Source of the DNA: Polyangiaceae bacterium
Lineage (GTDB): Bacteria > Myxococcota_A > Polyangia > Polyangiales > Polyangiaceae
Length of the DNA: 64,000 nucleotides
Assembly: GCA_020633205.1 (NCBI GenBank)
Contig: JACKEB010000012.1
Coordinates: 248,001 to 312,000, forward strand
Direction of reading: 5' to 3'
Below the pieces are notes generated by a model. It was not told the origin of the DNA and did not search any database. It saw only the letters and a list, made by a program, of their open reading frames with translations. Shown here in pieces: positions 51,401 through 60,243 of the stretch. How positions within the stretch are numbered: position 1 is the first letter of the stretch; every line of letters starts with the position of its first letter. Made by a program: the position numbers and the translations under genes.

Positions 51401-52462
51401 TCAGCCCAAGGCGTCTCTGAGCGACGTTGCCACGAGGATGCGGGAACTCAGTTCGTCTAGTGCCAGCGCATCTGCCTTGCGCAGGCGCTGCACGGCCCAG
51501 CGCGGGAGTGGACCAAAGCGCTGCTCCAGGAGTTCGCGCAGCACACGCTCGCGTCCTTTTGCTTCGCCCTCTGCGCGTCCTTTTGCTTCGCCCTCTGCGC
51601 GTCCTTTTGCTTCGCCCTCTGCGCGTCCGCGGGCGAACCATTCTTCGGCGGCGCTGACGAACGTTTCTTCCATCTCCGGGGCCTCCGCTTGGATTCTGCC
51701 ACGAAGTCTCTCTCGGGTCATTTCGGGATGTAGGGCCATGAAGTACTCGATCAGCAAGAGGAACGCCGTGCGCTCTCGGGTGTGGAGACGGCGAAGTTCA
51801 GGTAGCCAGAGTGGCCACGCCTTGATGAAACGGGGGTAGCTCCGTGCGTCGCGCATCCAACACAGCGTGAGCAGGGCCACGCGGGTGAGCTTCCTACGTA
51901 GGATTTGTTGCACGCTGCTGGCCGAGAGGTCATCCAGCAGAATGCTCAGCTGCGCGATGTGAGGGGCGAGTTCCGGAAAACTGTCCAGCTCGCGGCGGAA
52001 CAAGCTGTGGGCGTCGGTGGCATGAGGCCATTCACCCTCCGCGTTGCTTACAACGATTGGGAGCACCACCGGTACGCGCTGCTTGTCCTTTGCGAGGGAG
52101 AGCTGGGCGGACGCGACATAGCGCTGCATGCGAAGCGTCATGAGCGGGTCTGGGGTGCTCTGATGCTCCACCAGAATATATAGACCGAGGCGATCAACCG
52201 ATCCTTCGAGCCGCGCGGAAAAGAGCAAGTCGGAAGCACTCGGTCGTAGCTTTCGATCGACGAAGCTGCCCGGTTCGAGTCGCAGTGTCTTCCAGTTCAG
52301 CGCGCGAACGAGGGCGCTTGGAAGCAGGTAACGGATCTCACCTGCCGCATGTCGCGGGTTGGAGAACACCGCTTTGAAGAGCTGATCGTGAGGAGTCGTA
52401 GCGCGGGCGTCAGCTTGCGCGGTCTGTCGCTTTCCCTTCTTCTTGTGACCGCGAGCGCGCAC
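51401..52462 (-). CDS. Rpn family recombination-promoting nuclease / putative transposase
   Basis: A 353-residue protein of the Rpn (PD-(D/E)XK, Transposase_31) family. The start TTPHDQLFKAVFSNPRHAAG is the family opening. The nuclease core follows with DLLFSARL and LGLYILVEHQSTPDPLMTLR (D...ExQ pattern). Helical segments and a tail with three GRAEGEAK repeats (encoded by 51551-51622) end in LRELLEQRFGPLPRWAVQRL. Rpn proteins are Ca2+/Mg2+-dependent DNases linked to RecA-independent recombination. GTG 52462 is the start. It lies against the right-hand lon repeat, so it may have helped the duplication or just share the hot spot. Confidence 0.85.
   Translation of the reverse strand: MRARGHKKKGKRQTAQADARATTPHDQLFKAVFSNPRHAAGEIRYLLPSALVRALNWKTLRLEPGSFVDRKLRPSASDLLFSARLEGSVDRLGLYILVEHQSTPDPLMTLRMQRYVASAQLSLAKDKQRVPVVLPIVVSNAEGEWPHATDAHSLFRRELDSFPELAPHIAQLSILLDDLSASSVQQILRRKLTRVALLTLCWMRDARSYPRFIKAWPLWLPELRRLHTRERTAFLLLIEYFMALHPEMTRERLRGRIQAEAPEMEETFVSAAEEWFARGRAEGEAKGRAEGEAKGRAEGEAKGRERVLRELLEQRFGPLPRWAVQRLRKADALALDELSSRILVATSLRDALG
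51551..51622 (-). repeat. Three 24-bp tandem repeats in the Rpn gene
   Basis: Three identical units of CGTCCTTTTGCTTCGCCCTC plus TGCG (plus-strand view), encoding GRAEGEAK three times. Such octad repeats near the C-terminus are common in this family. Confidence 0.95.
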
Positions 52463-52620
52463 TCAGCCGTTGTCGGCGACCCGCCAGCTCAGTTGCGCTG
52501 CGTGATGAACGCGGCGCGCGAAATGCTGAAAGCCGGAGTGTGTTGCTACGTGGAGACACTTGTTGGCTCGTTTTCGGCTCGCGTTCGTGCAGCACCGCGT
52601 AGCCGCGCTAAAGCGCGCCC

Positions 52621-53043
52621 ATGCACACGAGACTTACCTCGCGAATCCTGACCCGTTTCTCCTTCCTTTCGCTTTCCATGACGGCGCTTGCCTGCGGACG
52701 GCCCTGCGAGCAGGGCCCTGGTCAACGCTCGGATTTCGCTCACACCCTTCCCATCGACATCAGCCAGGACACCGTTTGCTCCGCGCACGCTGACGACATC
52801 AGCCTCGAGTTTTGGGGGGGCGAAGAGGCGCAGCAGAAGCGCGAACTTCAGATCCGCCTAGCGTTCGTCAGCGCGGGTTACACCGAGCTGAGAACCAGCA
52901 AGACCGGTAAGCTCACTTCCACCACCTACTCGAATGAGAAGCACTCGGTGCTGGTCTCGTTGTCTCCGGACGAATCGAAGAGCGTGCGCAAGGCCACGGA
53001 GCTGAATATCTGGGTGACCCCAAAGCGTCAGCCCACCGAGTGA
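52621..53043 (+). CDS. Small lipoprotein of unknown function
   Basis: A 140-residue predicted lipoprotein. MHTRLTSRILTRFSFLSLSM and TALAC give a signal peptide with lipobox TALAC. The mature part (GRPCEQGPGQRSDFAHTLPI, then DDISLEFWGGEEAQQKRELQ, RLAFVSAGYTELRTSKTGKL) is beta-rich with a single further Cys pair. It ends in LNIWVTPKRQPTE. No domain recognised. Divergent from the Rpn gene, separated by ~160 bp. Confidence 0.7.
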   Translation: MHTRLTSRILTRFSFLSLSMTALACGRPCEQGPGQRSDFAHTLPIDISQDTVCSAHADDISLEFWGGEEAQQKRELQIRLAFVSAGYTELRTSKTGKLTSTTYSNEKHSVLVSLSPDESKSVRKATELNIWVTPKRQPTE

Positions 53044-53277
53044 GCCTTGCAGGACTGGTTGCCTCCCCACCAGTCCGTCTCAGCGGTGCTTGGTTGCCGC
53101 CAAACGCCCGTGGTGCGGAGCCTCTGGGCCTGAAAGCGCACGGTGATTCCCCTGCGGAAAAACAGCGCTTGCCGGGGCCGCTGCAAGTAGTGGCTGTTCC
53201 GACTCAACACCCTCAGCGCCGAATTCTTGTCGGGCGCTTGCGGTCCTGGCTTAGCCTCTCGGAGCGAAAGGGGGGGA

Positions 53278-54495
53278 ATGGCATCGAGCAAGCAGGCCGG
53301 CGGGAAGAAGGCTGCGAAGGGATCCAAGGACAAGGCGAAGAAGGTCGTAGCCAAGGGCTCCAAGCAGAAGGGCGCCCCGAAGCAAAAGGCAGCAGCAAAG
53401 CCGAACTCAGCACCCAAGGGCGCCAGCGCCGAAAAGAAGGACGGCGCAAAGCAGGACGGAGCGCGGGTGTACACGTCGCGCACCCGATCGCCGGAGGATC
53501 TGTTCACAGCCCTAGAATCGGGCTACAAGAGCATGGTTTCCGCGGAGAAAGAGATCGACCGTCGGCGCGCGAAAGAGGGGATCTCCGTCGTCCAGGAGGT
53601 GCTGGACGTTGCAGTCTCCAAGCCTGAGAACTCGGTTGGTCGCTGGCTATTGCCGAGGTTCGTGGAGTACCTGAAAAAAGGCGAGATCCTCGATCCGAAG
53701 TACGACGCGCTGGTGCACCCCTGGGAGTGGGAGTCGCTGCACCCCGTACTCAAGCGTATCCCCAACGACCGGCGCACCGCGCTCTTCCAGCGTCACTTCG
53801 AGCGTCTAATCGCGACTGGGCGTGACGTCTCGATGTACGACTTCGAGTGGAACCACCTGCGTCTGGTGCCGGACTTGGCGCCCTGGATCCTGCAGCACTA
53901 CTACGTCGAGCACCGTCAGAAGCCTCACGAGCCCCTCGAGGATGAGGCCTGGAAGAAGTTGCGCAAGAAGATCCCCAGCATCGACGCGGCGCTGCGCGCT
54001 CACGCGGAGCGGGTCGGTCCCAAAGCGAAAGCGATCAAACCCAAGCAGTCGAAGGCGGCTTCGGCATCTCGCTTCCGCTTCAAGTCAACGGGCACGGCGT
54101 ACGGGCCCGACGAGCTCGATGGGCTTTCGAAACTGGACCGCGCTCAGTTTCTGATCGCCGCTGAGGCAGAAGCCGGTAAGGCGTTCAAGAAGCCAAGCCA
54201 GTACGCGAAGGCGATGGCAAAGGAGCTCGAGGAGGACGCGGAGAGCCAAGGCGTGGAGACCTTCGAGGTGACCGGAGAAGGCGAGGGTTGGGTTCTCTGG
54301 CACTTCCCCTCGACCGACGATGGCAGCCTGTTCGAGAGTGGCACGACCCACCGTGTGTCCATCGTCCTCGTCTCCGGTGAGTTCTTGCCGCTGGATGAGC
54401 GTTGGACGGGCGGACGGAAGCTCGATTCAGCCGCGCGGAAACTGCTTGAGGGTCAGTGCGCGGAGCTGTCCGCCGCGTTCAGTCAGCAAAGCTAG
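53278..54495 (+). CDS. Protein with H1-like basic N-terminus, unknown function
   Basis: A 405-residue cytoplasmic protein. The first ~65 residues are Lys/Ala/Gly/Ser-rich (KQAGGKKAAKGSKDKAKKVV), like the tail of the peroxiredoxin at 18.4 kb. The remainder is not recognised. It holds helical blocks (EDLFTALESGYKSMVSAEKE, SVGRWLLPRFVEYLKKGEIL, PNDRRTALFQRHFERLIAT), a second basic stretch (AKAIKPKQSKAASASRFRF) near residue 255, and a C-terminal beta region (EGWVLWHFPSTDDGSLFESG). ATG 53278 follows GGAGCGAAAGGGGGGGA. Its stop codon overlaps that of the convergent SRPBCC gene. Confidence 0.72.
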   Translation: MASSKQAGGKKAAKGSKDKAKKVVAKGSKQKGAPKQKAAAKPNSAPKGASAEKKDGAKQDGARVYTSRTRSPEDLFTALESGYKSMVSAEKEIDRRRAKEGISVVQEVLDVAVSKPENSVGRWLLPRFVEYLKKGEILDPKYDALVHPWEWESLHPVLKRIPNDRRTALFQRHFERLIATGRDVSMYDFEWNHLRLVPDLAPWILQHYYVEHRQKPHEPLEDEAWKKLRKKIPSIDAALRAHAERVGPKAKAIKPKQSKAASASRFRFKSTGTAYGPDELDGLSKLDRAQFLIAAEAEAGKAFKKPSQYAKAMAKELEEDAESQGVETFEVTGEGEGWVLWHFPSTDDGSLFESGTTHRVSIVLVSGEFLPLDERWTGGRKLDSAARKLLEGQCAELSAAFSQQS

Positions 54496-54950
54496 CCCTC
54501 GCTGGTTAGTAGCTCCGTGATGCGCTCGGCGACCTTACCGCGCCAGCCGCGAGCCAAGCCTTCGAGGGCGAAGGCGTCTTGAGGCCTGAAGCCGCTGTGC
54601 TCCAAGCGCAGACGGGTGCCGCCATCTTCCGCGGGACGGAGCCGCCAGGTTACGATCGTGTCGAGGCGGTGCTCCTCCGAGCCGCCACGCCAGCTGTAGC
54701 GAAGCAGGTGCGGCTCATCGACCTCGAGCACCTCGCACTGCACCACGCCGTCCCAGCCGGGCATCGGCTTTGCGCGGAAGGTGAAGCGATGACCTACTTC
54801 CGCGCGGATGTCGTTTTCCATCAGCCAGGCCGCCAGAAGCTTGGGGTCGGTGAGCGCGCGCCACACGCGAGGCGGCGGAGCATCGATGAAGTAGTCGACC
54901 TCGATGGTGTGGCTATTGGTGGTCTCGGTTTCGCTTGCTGCTTCAGTCAT
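54492..54950 (-). CDS. SRPBCC (AHSA1-type) domain protein
   Basis: A 152-residue START-like/SRPBCC protein. The AHSA1-type hallmarks are EVDYFIDAPPPRVWRALTDP, LLAAWLMENDIRAEVGHRFT, FRAKPMPGWDGVVQCEVLEV, LRYSWRGG and RLRLEHSGF, ending in ARGWRGKVAERITELL. Members bind hydrophobic ligands in a deep cavity or act in stress responses. The gene overlaps the ArsR regulator by 8 bp, a very common pair in bacteria in which the regulator controls the SRPBCC gene. Its stop shares a CTAG with the convergent gene at 54495. Confidence 0.9.
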   Translation of the reverse strand: MTEAASETETTNSHTIEVDYFIDAPPPRVWRALTDPKLLAAWLMENDIRAEVGHRFTFRAKPMPGWDGVVQCEVLEVDEPHLLRYSWRGGSEEHRLDTIVTWRLRPAEDGGTRLRLEHSGFRPQDAFALEGLARGWRGKVAERITELLTSEG

Positions 54951-55266
54951 CGGATAGGCTTTCAGCTAGTGCCTTGAGTCGGGGAAGGTGGTCGCTCCAG
55001 AAGGCTTGGTAGTGCTCGAGCCAGTTCACGAGCGGCGCCAAGCCGTCCTTCGCGATGCGATAGTGGGTCAGGCGCCCTTCTTGGCGTCGCGCGACCAACC
55101 CGGCCTCGTGCAGCGCCGCGAGGTGCTGGCTGACGGCCGGTTGAGAGATCTCGAAGTGAGCTTTCAGCTCTTTCACGGGACTCTCGCCGCGCGCCAGGCG
55201 TTCGAAGATGGCTCTTCGCGTTGGGTCCGAGAGAGCCTTGAAGACTTGGTCGAGGTTCGCGCTCAC
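54943..55266 (-). CDS. ArsR family transcriptional regulator
   Basis: A 107-residue winged-helix regulator: VFKALSDPTRRAIFERLARG, then the recognition helix region ISQPAVSQHLAALHEAGLV and the wing RRQEGRLTHYRI. The C-terminus (GLAPLVNWLEHYQAFWSDHL) is the typical dimer helix of the SRPBCC-linked subgroup. No Cys cluster for metal is present, so it is not a metal sensor of the classic kind. GTG 55266 is the start. It overlaps the SRPBCC gene. Confidence 0.92.
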   Translation of the reverse strand: MSANLDQVFKALSDPTRRAIFERLARGESPVKELKAHFEISQPAVSQHLAALHEAGLVARRQEGRLTHYRIAKDGLAPLVNWLEHYQAFWSDHLPRLKALAESLSDD

Positions 55267-55962
55267 TCAAAACGTATAAGCGAATACTTATTGGTGGTCA
55301 AGCGGTGCTATCGGCTGGTCCGTTCGGTTGAAGGGGCTGCTCCTGCGATTTGAGCGCGCGCGCTCGACCGTCTGAGCCCCATGCACAAGGCGACGAAGAT
55401 GACCGCCCGAATCTGCCCCAGGTCGCCGAGCAGGTAGCGCTCGGTCCGACGCGCAGAGTTCCAGAATTGCTGCGGGGAAATGACTGCTCGGGCTGTGCGG
55501 TTGCGTGTGCCTGGCGCGGTGCTGACCATCGCGCCTCCCCCCCAAAAAAAAGGAAGCGGAAGGGGCAGCGTGCTCTAGCTGTTCGAGGACGACGTGACTT
55601 CCCAGGAGTTCGCGGGAGTGGACGTGGACGCCAGTAGGACCCCCGCTCCAGGCGATCGAGGGGCGCGCGTCGCGCGACGACCAGAACTGCTTGGTCATCG
55701 CAACGACGGCGGCGATGGGGTTGGTGTCAACGGCCACGGCGGGCAAAACGAGGCCTGCCTGCGGATTTGGCTCGGGACCAACGCGCGTTCACGTCACTCG
55801 AGGGGGCGAGCCAGATGGATGTCTAACCGAGCGTGCTCCAGCACTCGGGAGCCGGCGCGAACCAAGCTGGACCTCGACGGGACGGCGCGGGGTGAAGTAG
55901 CCGCGGAACGTTGCGCCGCGGAATGCCACTCGGTACCCTGGGCGTCTTTTAGAGGACGGCCT
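55267..55962. other. Long gap between ArsR and the papain-like lipoprotein
   Basis: About 700 bp. A few open frames on either strand show no domain or ribosome site. The string CCTCCCCCCCAAAAAAAAGG near 55535-55555 is reminiscent of a terminator tail, but no stem was found. No gene is claimed. Confidence 0.45.
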
Positions 55963-57687
55963 ATGGAAGACTTTCGGGTCAAAACCGTAGGTCGTGGTGC
56001 TTTGACCATGACTCGGCTCAGACACGGCAGCAGGCGTACGCGGCGACGGGGACTCGCCGTAGTGCTGCGCGTTTTGTGGGCTGGGCTGCTCGTCTTTGTG
56101 GCGGTCGGCTGCCGTGGACGCGTCGAGCAGGAGCAGGCCCCGGCACCGGTGGTCAATCTGCAGCCAGCTGCAGTGCAGGAGTCGCCGTCCCGGGAGTGCG
56201 CCGCGCGCATTCAACAGGCCGAGCGCGAACCGGAGCTGGCCGGCGCCACAGCCTTCGAGAGCAAGCGACCGCAGATATTGGCGCGAGCGAAGGCGGAGCC
56301 GATCTTGTTCTGGCGTGCGCCGAAGATCAGCGACGGTGTGAGTCCCGAGGTCGCCACGCTGCGTAAGCGCATCGAGCTCGGGCCGAACCAGGGCTTCGCC
56401 CTGCATTCGCTTTACCGTGTGGTAAAAACGCGCCCGGAGATCGCTCAGGCGCTGCTCCTGCGCGAGGGCTACTTCTACGCGGAGGATCCCGACCTCGCCG
56501 TGGCGATGGTGAACGTCGTGGAGCTGCATCACCTGTTCAAGTCTCCCGAGCTGTTCATTCAGCGTGGGAGCGAGGTGATCCATGTGGTCAAGGCCAAGCG
56601 CGGGTTCTGGTACGAGTACGCAGACGGCGCCGAGAAGGGGAAGCGCGCCCGGCTCTTCCTGCTCGATCGTGTCGTGGAGACCAAGGCTGAGCTGCAGAAG
56701 CCGCTGCATGTCGACGTGCGTGACTTGGCCTATCAGCTCGGCTTCGAGCAGCTCAAGGTGCGGCACATCAGCGAGGAGTCGATGGTCGCCGACTTGCGCT
56801 ATGGCGAGCACTGGGTTCCGAGCTTGCTGAGCCGCGAAGGCAGCAAGCTCAAGCTCGAGTGCGAGCAAGTGGAGAAGCAGGTCGAGCCGGCCCTCGCGCG
56901 GACGCAGCAAGTGCTCAAGCGCCGCACCGCGCTCGTGCAGGTGCAGCAGCGTGCGATCGCGCAAATGGTCGAGGAGTCGTTGCCCTTTGACGAGCCGCGC
57001 ACCGAAGAGGGGCAGCAGGACGGCAACCTCAGGCCGGCTTGGATTTGGGCCTATAACCACGGCTGGGATAGCTACACCTTCAACGACGACGGCTACTCGG
57101 TGTTCGACAACGCGGGCCGGCCGTTGGTGCCACAGGTGTGCATCGACTTCATCACCGACACCTTCGAACGCGCGAGCGGCACCTGGTGGACGGCGCGGCA
57201 ACACGACCGCCAGCGCGTCGAGGGCTTGCTCGACTTCAACCAGCTGAACGTAACCAATCGGCGTAGCGTCGAGGTGATCGTCAAGTTCGCCTGGGAGCAC
57301 CCGGAGATGTTCGATGTCTACGACCTCGAGGCCGAGGAGCGCGTCCCCTTCATTTGGCGCGAGCGCTTCTTCGATCACCTGTATCAGAACCGCGATCGCT
57401 ACCGCCCGGGTGACGTGGTGGCGATCCACGGCCTGCGTAGCGACGGCGAGATGCACTACCACTCGTTCTTCGTCTACGAGGCGGATCCAGTGAGCGGCAT
57501 GCCGATCCTGCTCGCTGGTAACGCGGGTAAGCCGCGCATTCGCACATGGGAAAACGTGATGCGCTCGGCGCCTCGGCGCAGCATCAAGCATCGCCTGCGT
57601 CCGCGCCTCGAGTGGCTGGAGAGCTTCATCACACCGGACCCGAGCCTCGCCGGGCGGGCCCCCACGCTGTCCTCCTCGCCGACCTGA
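55963..57687 (+). CDS. Lipoprotein with papain/NlpC-like C-terminal region
   Basis: A 574-residue predicted lipoprotein. An Arg-rich n-region (RLRHGSRRTRRRG) leads to a hydrophobic stretch and lipobox VAVGC. The middle is mixed alpha/beta with a coiled helix around residues ~300-330 (EQVEKQVEPALARTQQVLKR). The C-terminal ~190 residues hold VPQVCIDFITDTFERASGTW with a candidate nucleophile Cys, RPGDVVAIHGLRSDGEMHYH and SFFVYEADPVSGMPILLAGN, a Cys-His layout like NlpC/P60 or CHAP cell-wall hydrolases. Activity is inferred from pattern. ATG 55963 has AGAGGACGGCCT upstream; ATG 56008 is a shorter choice. Confidence 0.72.
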   Translation: MEDFRVKTVGRGALTMTRLRHGSRRTRRRGLAVVLRVLWAGLLVFVAVGCRGRVEQEQAPAPVVNLQPAAVQESPSRECAARIQQAEREPELAGATAFESKRPQILARAKAEPILFWRAPKISDGVSPEVATLRKRIELGPNQGFALHSLYRVVKTRPEIAQALLLREGYFYAEDPDLAVAMVNVVELHHLFKSPELFIQRGSEVIHVVKAKRGFWYEYADGAEKGKRARLFLLDRVVETKAELQKPLHVDVRDLAYQLGFEQLKVRHISEESMVADLRYGEHWVPSLLSREGSKLKLECEQVEKQVEPALARTQQVLKRRTALVQVQQRAIAQMVEESLPFDEPRTEEGQQDGNLRPAWIWAYNHGWDSYTFNDDGYSVFDNAGRPLVPQVCIDFITDTFERASGTWWTARQHDRQRVEGLLDFNQLNVTNRRSVEVIVKFAWEHPEMFDVYDLEAEERVPFIWRERFFDHLYQNRDRYRPGDVVAIHGLRSDGEMHYHSFFVYEADPVSGMPILLAGNAGKPRIRTWENVMRSAPRRSIKHRLRPRLEWLESFITPDPSLAGRAPTLSSSPT

Positions 57688-57904
57688 GGGGGCACACACG
57701 CTCCGCGAGTGACGTCGGAAGAGGTCGAGCGCCCGAGGGAGCCGGGGAGGCGCGAACAAGCAGCAACTCGCGCCCGGGAGGCGCGAACCAAGCAACTGGC
57801 GGTTTGTCTCCGTTTCGCGGTGAATAGCGCGGCAATCGAGTCGAAGGGCTTGCGCATTGGCCTCCGCCCGGCAAGGCTCCCGCCTGCAGAAAGCGAAGGA
57901 TATC

Positions 57905-59218
57905 GTGGCTGAGCGCATCAAGTTTCCTGTTCGAATCGGTCTTTTGGGTTGTGGCACCGTGGGGGGTGGCGTGATTCAGCTGATTCAGGAGAACGCGGAG
58001 TATCTGGCGAGCCGGGTCGGCGCGCCCTTGGAGATCCGCCGCGTCCTGGTACGCGACGCAGAAAAAGACCGCGTGCCTGGCTGCAAGAAGGAGTGGCTCA
58101 CCACCGACCCCGATCTGGTGCTCGCGGAGGACGCTGTAGACATCGTGATCGAGGTGATGGGCGGTGAGGAGCCCGCCAAGAGCTACGTCGAGCGCGCCAT
58201 TGCCTCGGGGAAAAGCGTCGTGACGGCAAACAAGTACTTGCTGGCGAAGCACGGCCCACGCCTGGTGGAGCTCGCGAACGAGCAGGGCGTCGACCTGGCG
58301 TTCGAGGCGTCCGTCGGTGGTGGCATTCCGATCATCCGCACGCTGCGCGAGGCGCTGACCAGCGACTGGGTGCTCAGCGTCCACGCCATCTTGAACGGCA
58401 CCTGCAACTACATCCTCACCCGCATGCGGGACGAGGGGATCGGCTTTGACGCCGTCGTCAAGGACGCCCAGCGCCTGGGTTACGCCGAAGCCGACCCGAG
58501 CCTCGACGTGGACGGCCACGACGCCGCTCAGAAGCTCGTGGTCATGAGCATGCTGGCGTTCGGTGCCAAGGTGCCCGTGGAGCAGGTGAAGGTCGAGGGC
58601 ATTCGTAGCATCGATCAGCTCGATTTCCGCTTTGCGGATCGCTTCGGCTACACCATCAAGCACCTGGCGATTGGCTACGATCACGGCTCGCGCATCGAAC
58701 TCAGAGTTCATCCTGCTATGGTGCCGCGCGGAAGCGTTTTGGCGAACATTGACGGCGTGCTCAACGGCGCCTTCCTGCAAGGGCGAGCCCTCGGTCCATG
58801 CCTGCTCGTCGGGCGTGGCGCCGGCGACATGCCGACGGCGGTGAGCGTCGTCGCGGATTTGGTCGATGTCGCCCGCTCCAAGATCGAGGGCGAGCCAGGG
58901 CTCCAGACCCGCGGCATCCAGATGAAGGAGCGCCCGTTGATGCCTCTCGACGAAGTCAGCGCCCGCTATTACCTGCGCTTCGACGTGGGTGACGAACCGG
59001 GTGTGCTGGGCCTCATCAGCACGGCTCTCGGCAAGCACAACGTCAGCATTGAACAGATGATGCAAGAGGGACGGGCGTCAGACGCTGGGGATGCCGTGCC
59101 GGTCTTGATCATCACCCACGGCTGCACCGAAGGTCAGGTGCAGGCGGCGATGGCGGAGATTGCCGGACACCAGTTCTTGAAGGGCGCCCCGCGGTTCATC
59201 CGCATCGAGGACGTGTGA
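57905..59218 (+). CDS. hom: Homoserine dehydrogenase
   Basis: Reduces aspartate semialdehyde to homoserine, a branch point to threonine, methionine and isoleucine. 437 residues. It contains the NAD(P) fold (VRIGLLGCGTVGGGVIQLI), VIEVMGGEEPAKSYVERAI, TANKYLLAKHG with a catalytic-site Lys, FEASVGGGIPIIRTL, ILNGTCNYILTRM and GYAEADPSLDVDGHDAAQKL, and a C-terminal ACT domain (YYLRFDVGDEPGVLGLIS) for allosteric control. GTG 57905 is chosen because GAAGGA precedes it; the upstream TTG at 57857 is unlikely. It overlaps murI by GTGA. Confidence 0.96.
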   Translation: MAERIKFPVRIGLLGCGTVGGGVIQLIQENAEYLASRVGAPLEIRRVLVRDAEKDRVPGCKKEWLTTDPDLVLAEDAVDIVIEVMGGEEPAKSYVERAIASGKSVVTANKYLLAKHGPRLVELANEQGVDLAFEASVGGGIPIIRTLREALTSDWVLSVHAILNGTCNYILTRMRDEGIGFDAVVKDAQRLGYAEADPSLDVDGHDAAQKLVVMSMLAFGAKVPVEQVKVEGIRSIDQLDFRFADRFGYTIKHLAIGYDHGSRIELRVHPAMVPRGSVLANIDGVLNGAFLQGRALGPCLLVGRGAGDMPTAVSVVADLVDVARSKIEGEPGLQTRGIQMKERPLMPLDEVSARYYLRFDVGDEPGVLGLISTALGKHNVSIEQMMQEGRASDAGDAVPVLIITHGCTEGQVQAAMAEIAGHQFLKGAPRFIRIEDV

Positions 59219-60078
59219 GCCTCAGCAAACCGCGCCCACGCAGCTCGGCGCTCGGGGTCTTTGACTCCGGGCTTGGTGGGCTCACGGTGGTGCGCGCGCT
59301 GCGTGAGCTCTTGCCCCAGGAACACATTGTTTACCTCGGGGATACGGCGCGTGTTCCGTATGGCACGCGCTCCGCGGAGACCGTGGTGCGCTACGCGCGG
59401 GGCTGCGCGAACATGCTGATCCAGCGCGACATCAAGGCGCTGGTGATTGCCTGCAACACGGTGAGCGCTGTCGCGGTCGAAATGCTGCGCGCTGAGTTCG
59501 ACCTGCCAGTGATTGGCGTGGTGGACCCCGGTGCGTCTGCGGCGGTGAGCCAGGCGGAGCGACTCGGCGGTGCCGTGCGGATTGGAGTCCTGGGTACGGC
59601 GGGCACAGTCGCTTCAGGCGCCTATCCGCGCGCCGTGGGTCGCTTGTCCACGCGCTTCGAAGTCGTGGCGCAGCCCGCACCGCTGCTCGTACCGCTGGTT
59701 GAAGAGGGCTGGCTCGAAGGGGACGTGCCGCGGCTCGCCATCCAGCGCTACCTCGAGCCGCTGATCGAAGCCGAGGTCGGTGTGATTGTGCTCGGGTGCA
59801 CTCACTATCCGTTGCTCAAGCCGATGATCGAGCGCGTGGCCGCAGAGCTCGCGGGGCATCCGGTGCCCGTCGTCGACTCCGCGCAGGCGACGGCCGTGGT
59901 GGTTCAAGAGCTGCTCGAGGAGCGTGAGCTGGGCTCACTGCCGGCGGCTGACGAGGCGGCGGACGGGCAGCTCGAGGTGCTGGTGAGTGACTTGCCGAAG
60001 AGCTTCGCCAGTGTCGCTGAAGCCTTCTTGGGGCACGCAATCGAGCACGTCGCGCAAGTGGATGTGGTCGTCGGCTAG
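59215..60078 (+). CDS. murI: Glutamate racemase
   Basis: Interconverts L- and D-glutamate for peptidoglycan. 287 residues. Both catalytic cysteines are visible in context: IACNTVSAVAVEML and VLGCTHYPLLKP. The N-terminus GVFDSGLGGLTVVRALRELL and YLGDTARVPYGTRS are standard. GTG 59215 overlaps the hom stop at TGA, so the two are translationally coupled, an unusual pairing of amino-acid and wall precursors. A short palindrome CGTCGG-CTAG-CCGACG covers the stop codon (60069-60084) and may act as a weak end signal. The 165-bp convergent gap to pyrB holds no gene. Confidence 0.97.
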   Translation: MSLSKPRPRSSALGVFDSGLGGLTVVRALRELLPQEHIVYLGDTARVPYGTRSAETVVRYARGCANMLIQRDIKALVIACNTVSAVAVEMLRAEFDLPVIGVVDPGASAAVSQAERLGGAVRIGVLGTAGTVASGAYPRAVGRLSTRFEVVAQPAPLLVPLVEEGWLEGDVPRLAIQRYLEPLIEAEVGVIVLGCTHYPLLKPMIERVAAELAGHPVPVVDSAQATAVVVQELLEERELGSLPAADEAADGQLEVLVSDLPKSFASVAEAFLGHAIEHVAQVDVVVG

Positions 60079-60243
60079 CCGACGTTCCTCACCCGGCCCC
60101 GATGGCAAAGTCCTGCTCAAAGCGCAGGCCTTTTCGCCATTGGGGGCCTCGATTTCCTCGGTGCCCCGCCAACTCGGCAACCTGGGCTGGCGCGGATTGC
60201 TGCTGACTCGAGGCTATTCCGCGAGGATCTTCTGGGGGAGGGG

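Noticed and set aside
55288..55746. 152-residue minus-strand frame after the ArsR gene
   Set aside because: A part in another frame looks mildly hydrophobic, but no domain or start signal could be supported in either frame.
55789..57957. 722-codon open frame on the minus strand
   Set aside because: Antisense to the papain-like lipoprotein gene; low-complexity shadow composition and no ribosome site.
57629..59065. 478-codon open frame on the minus strand
   Set aside because: Antisense to hom, whose family match is certain.
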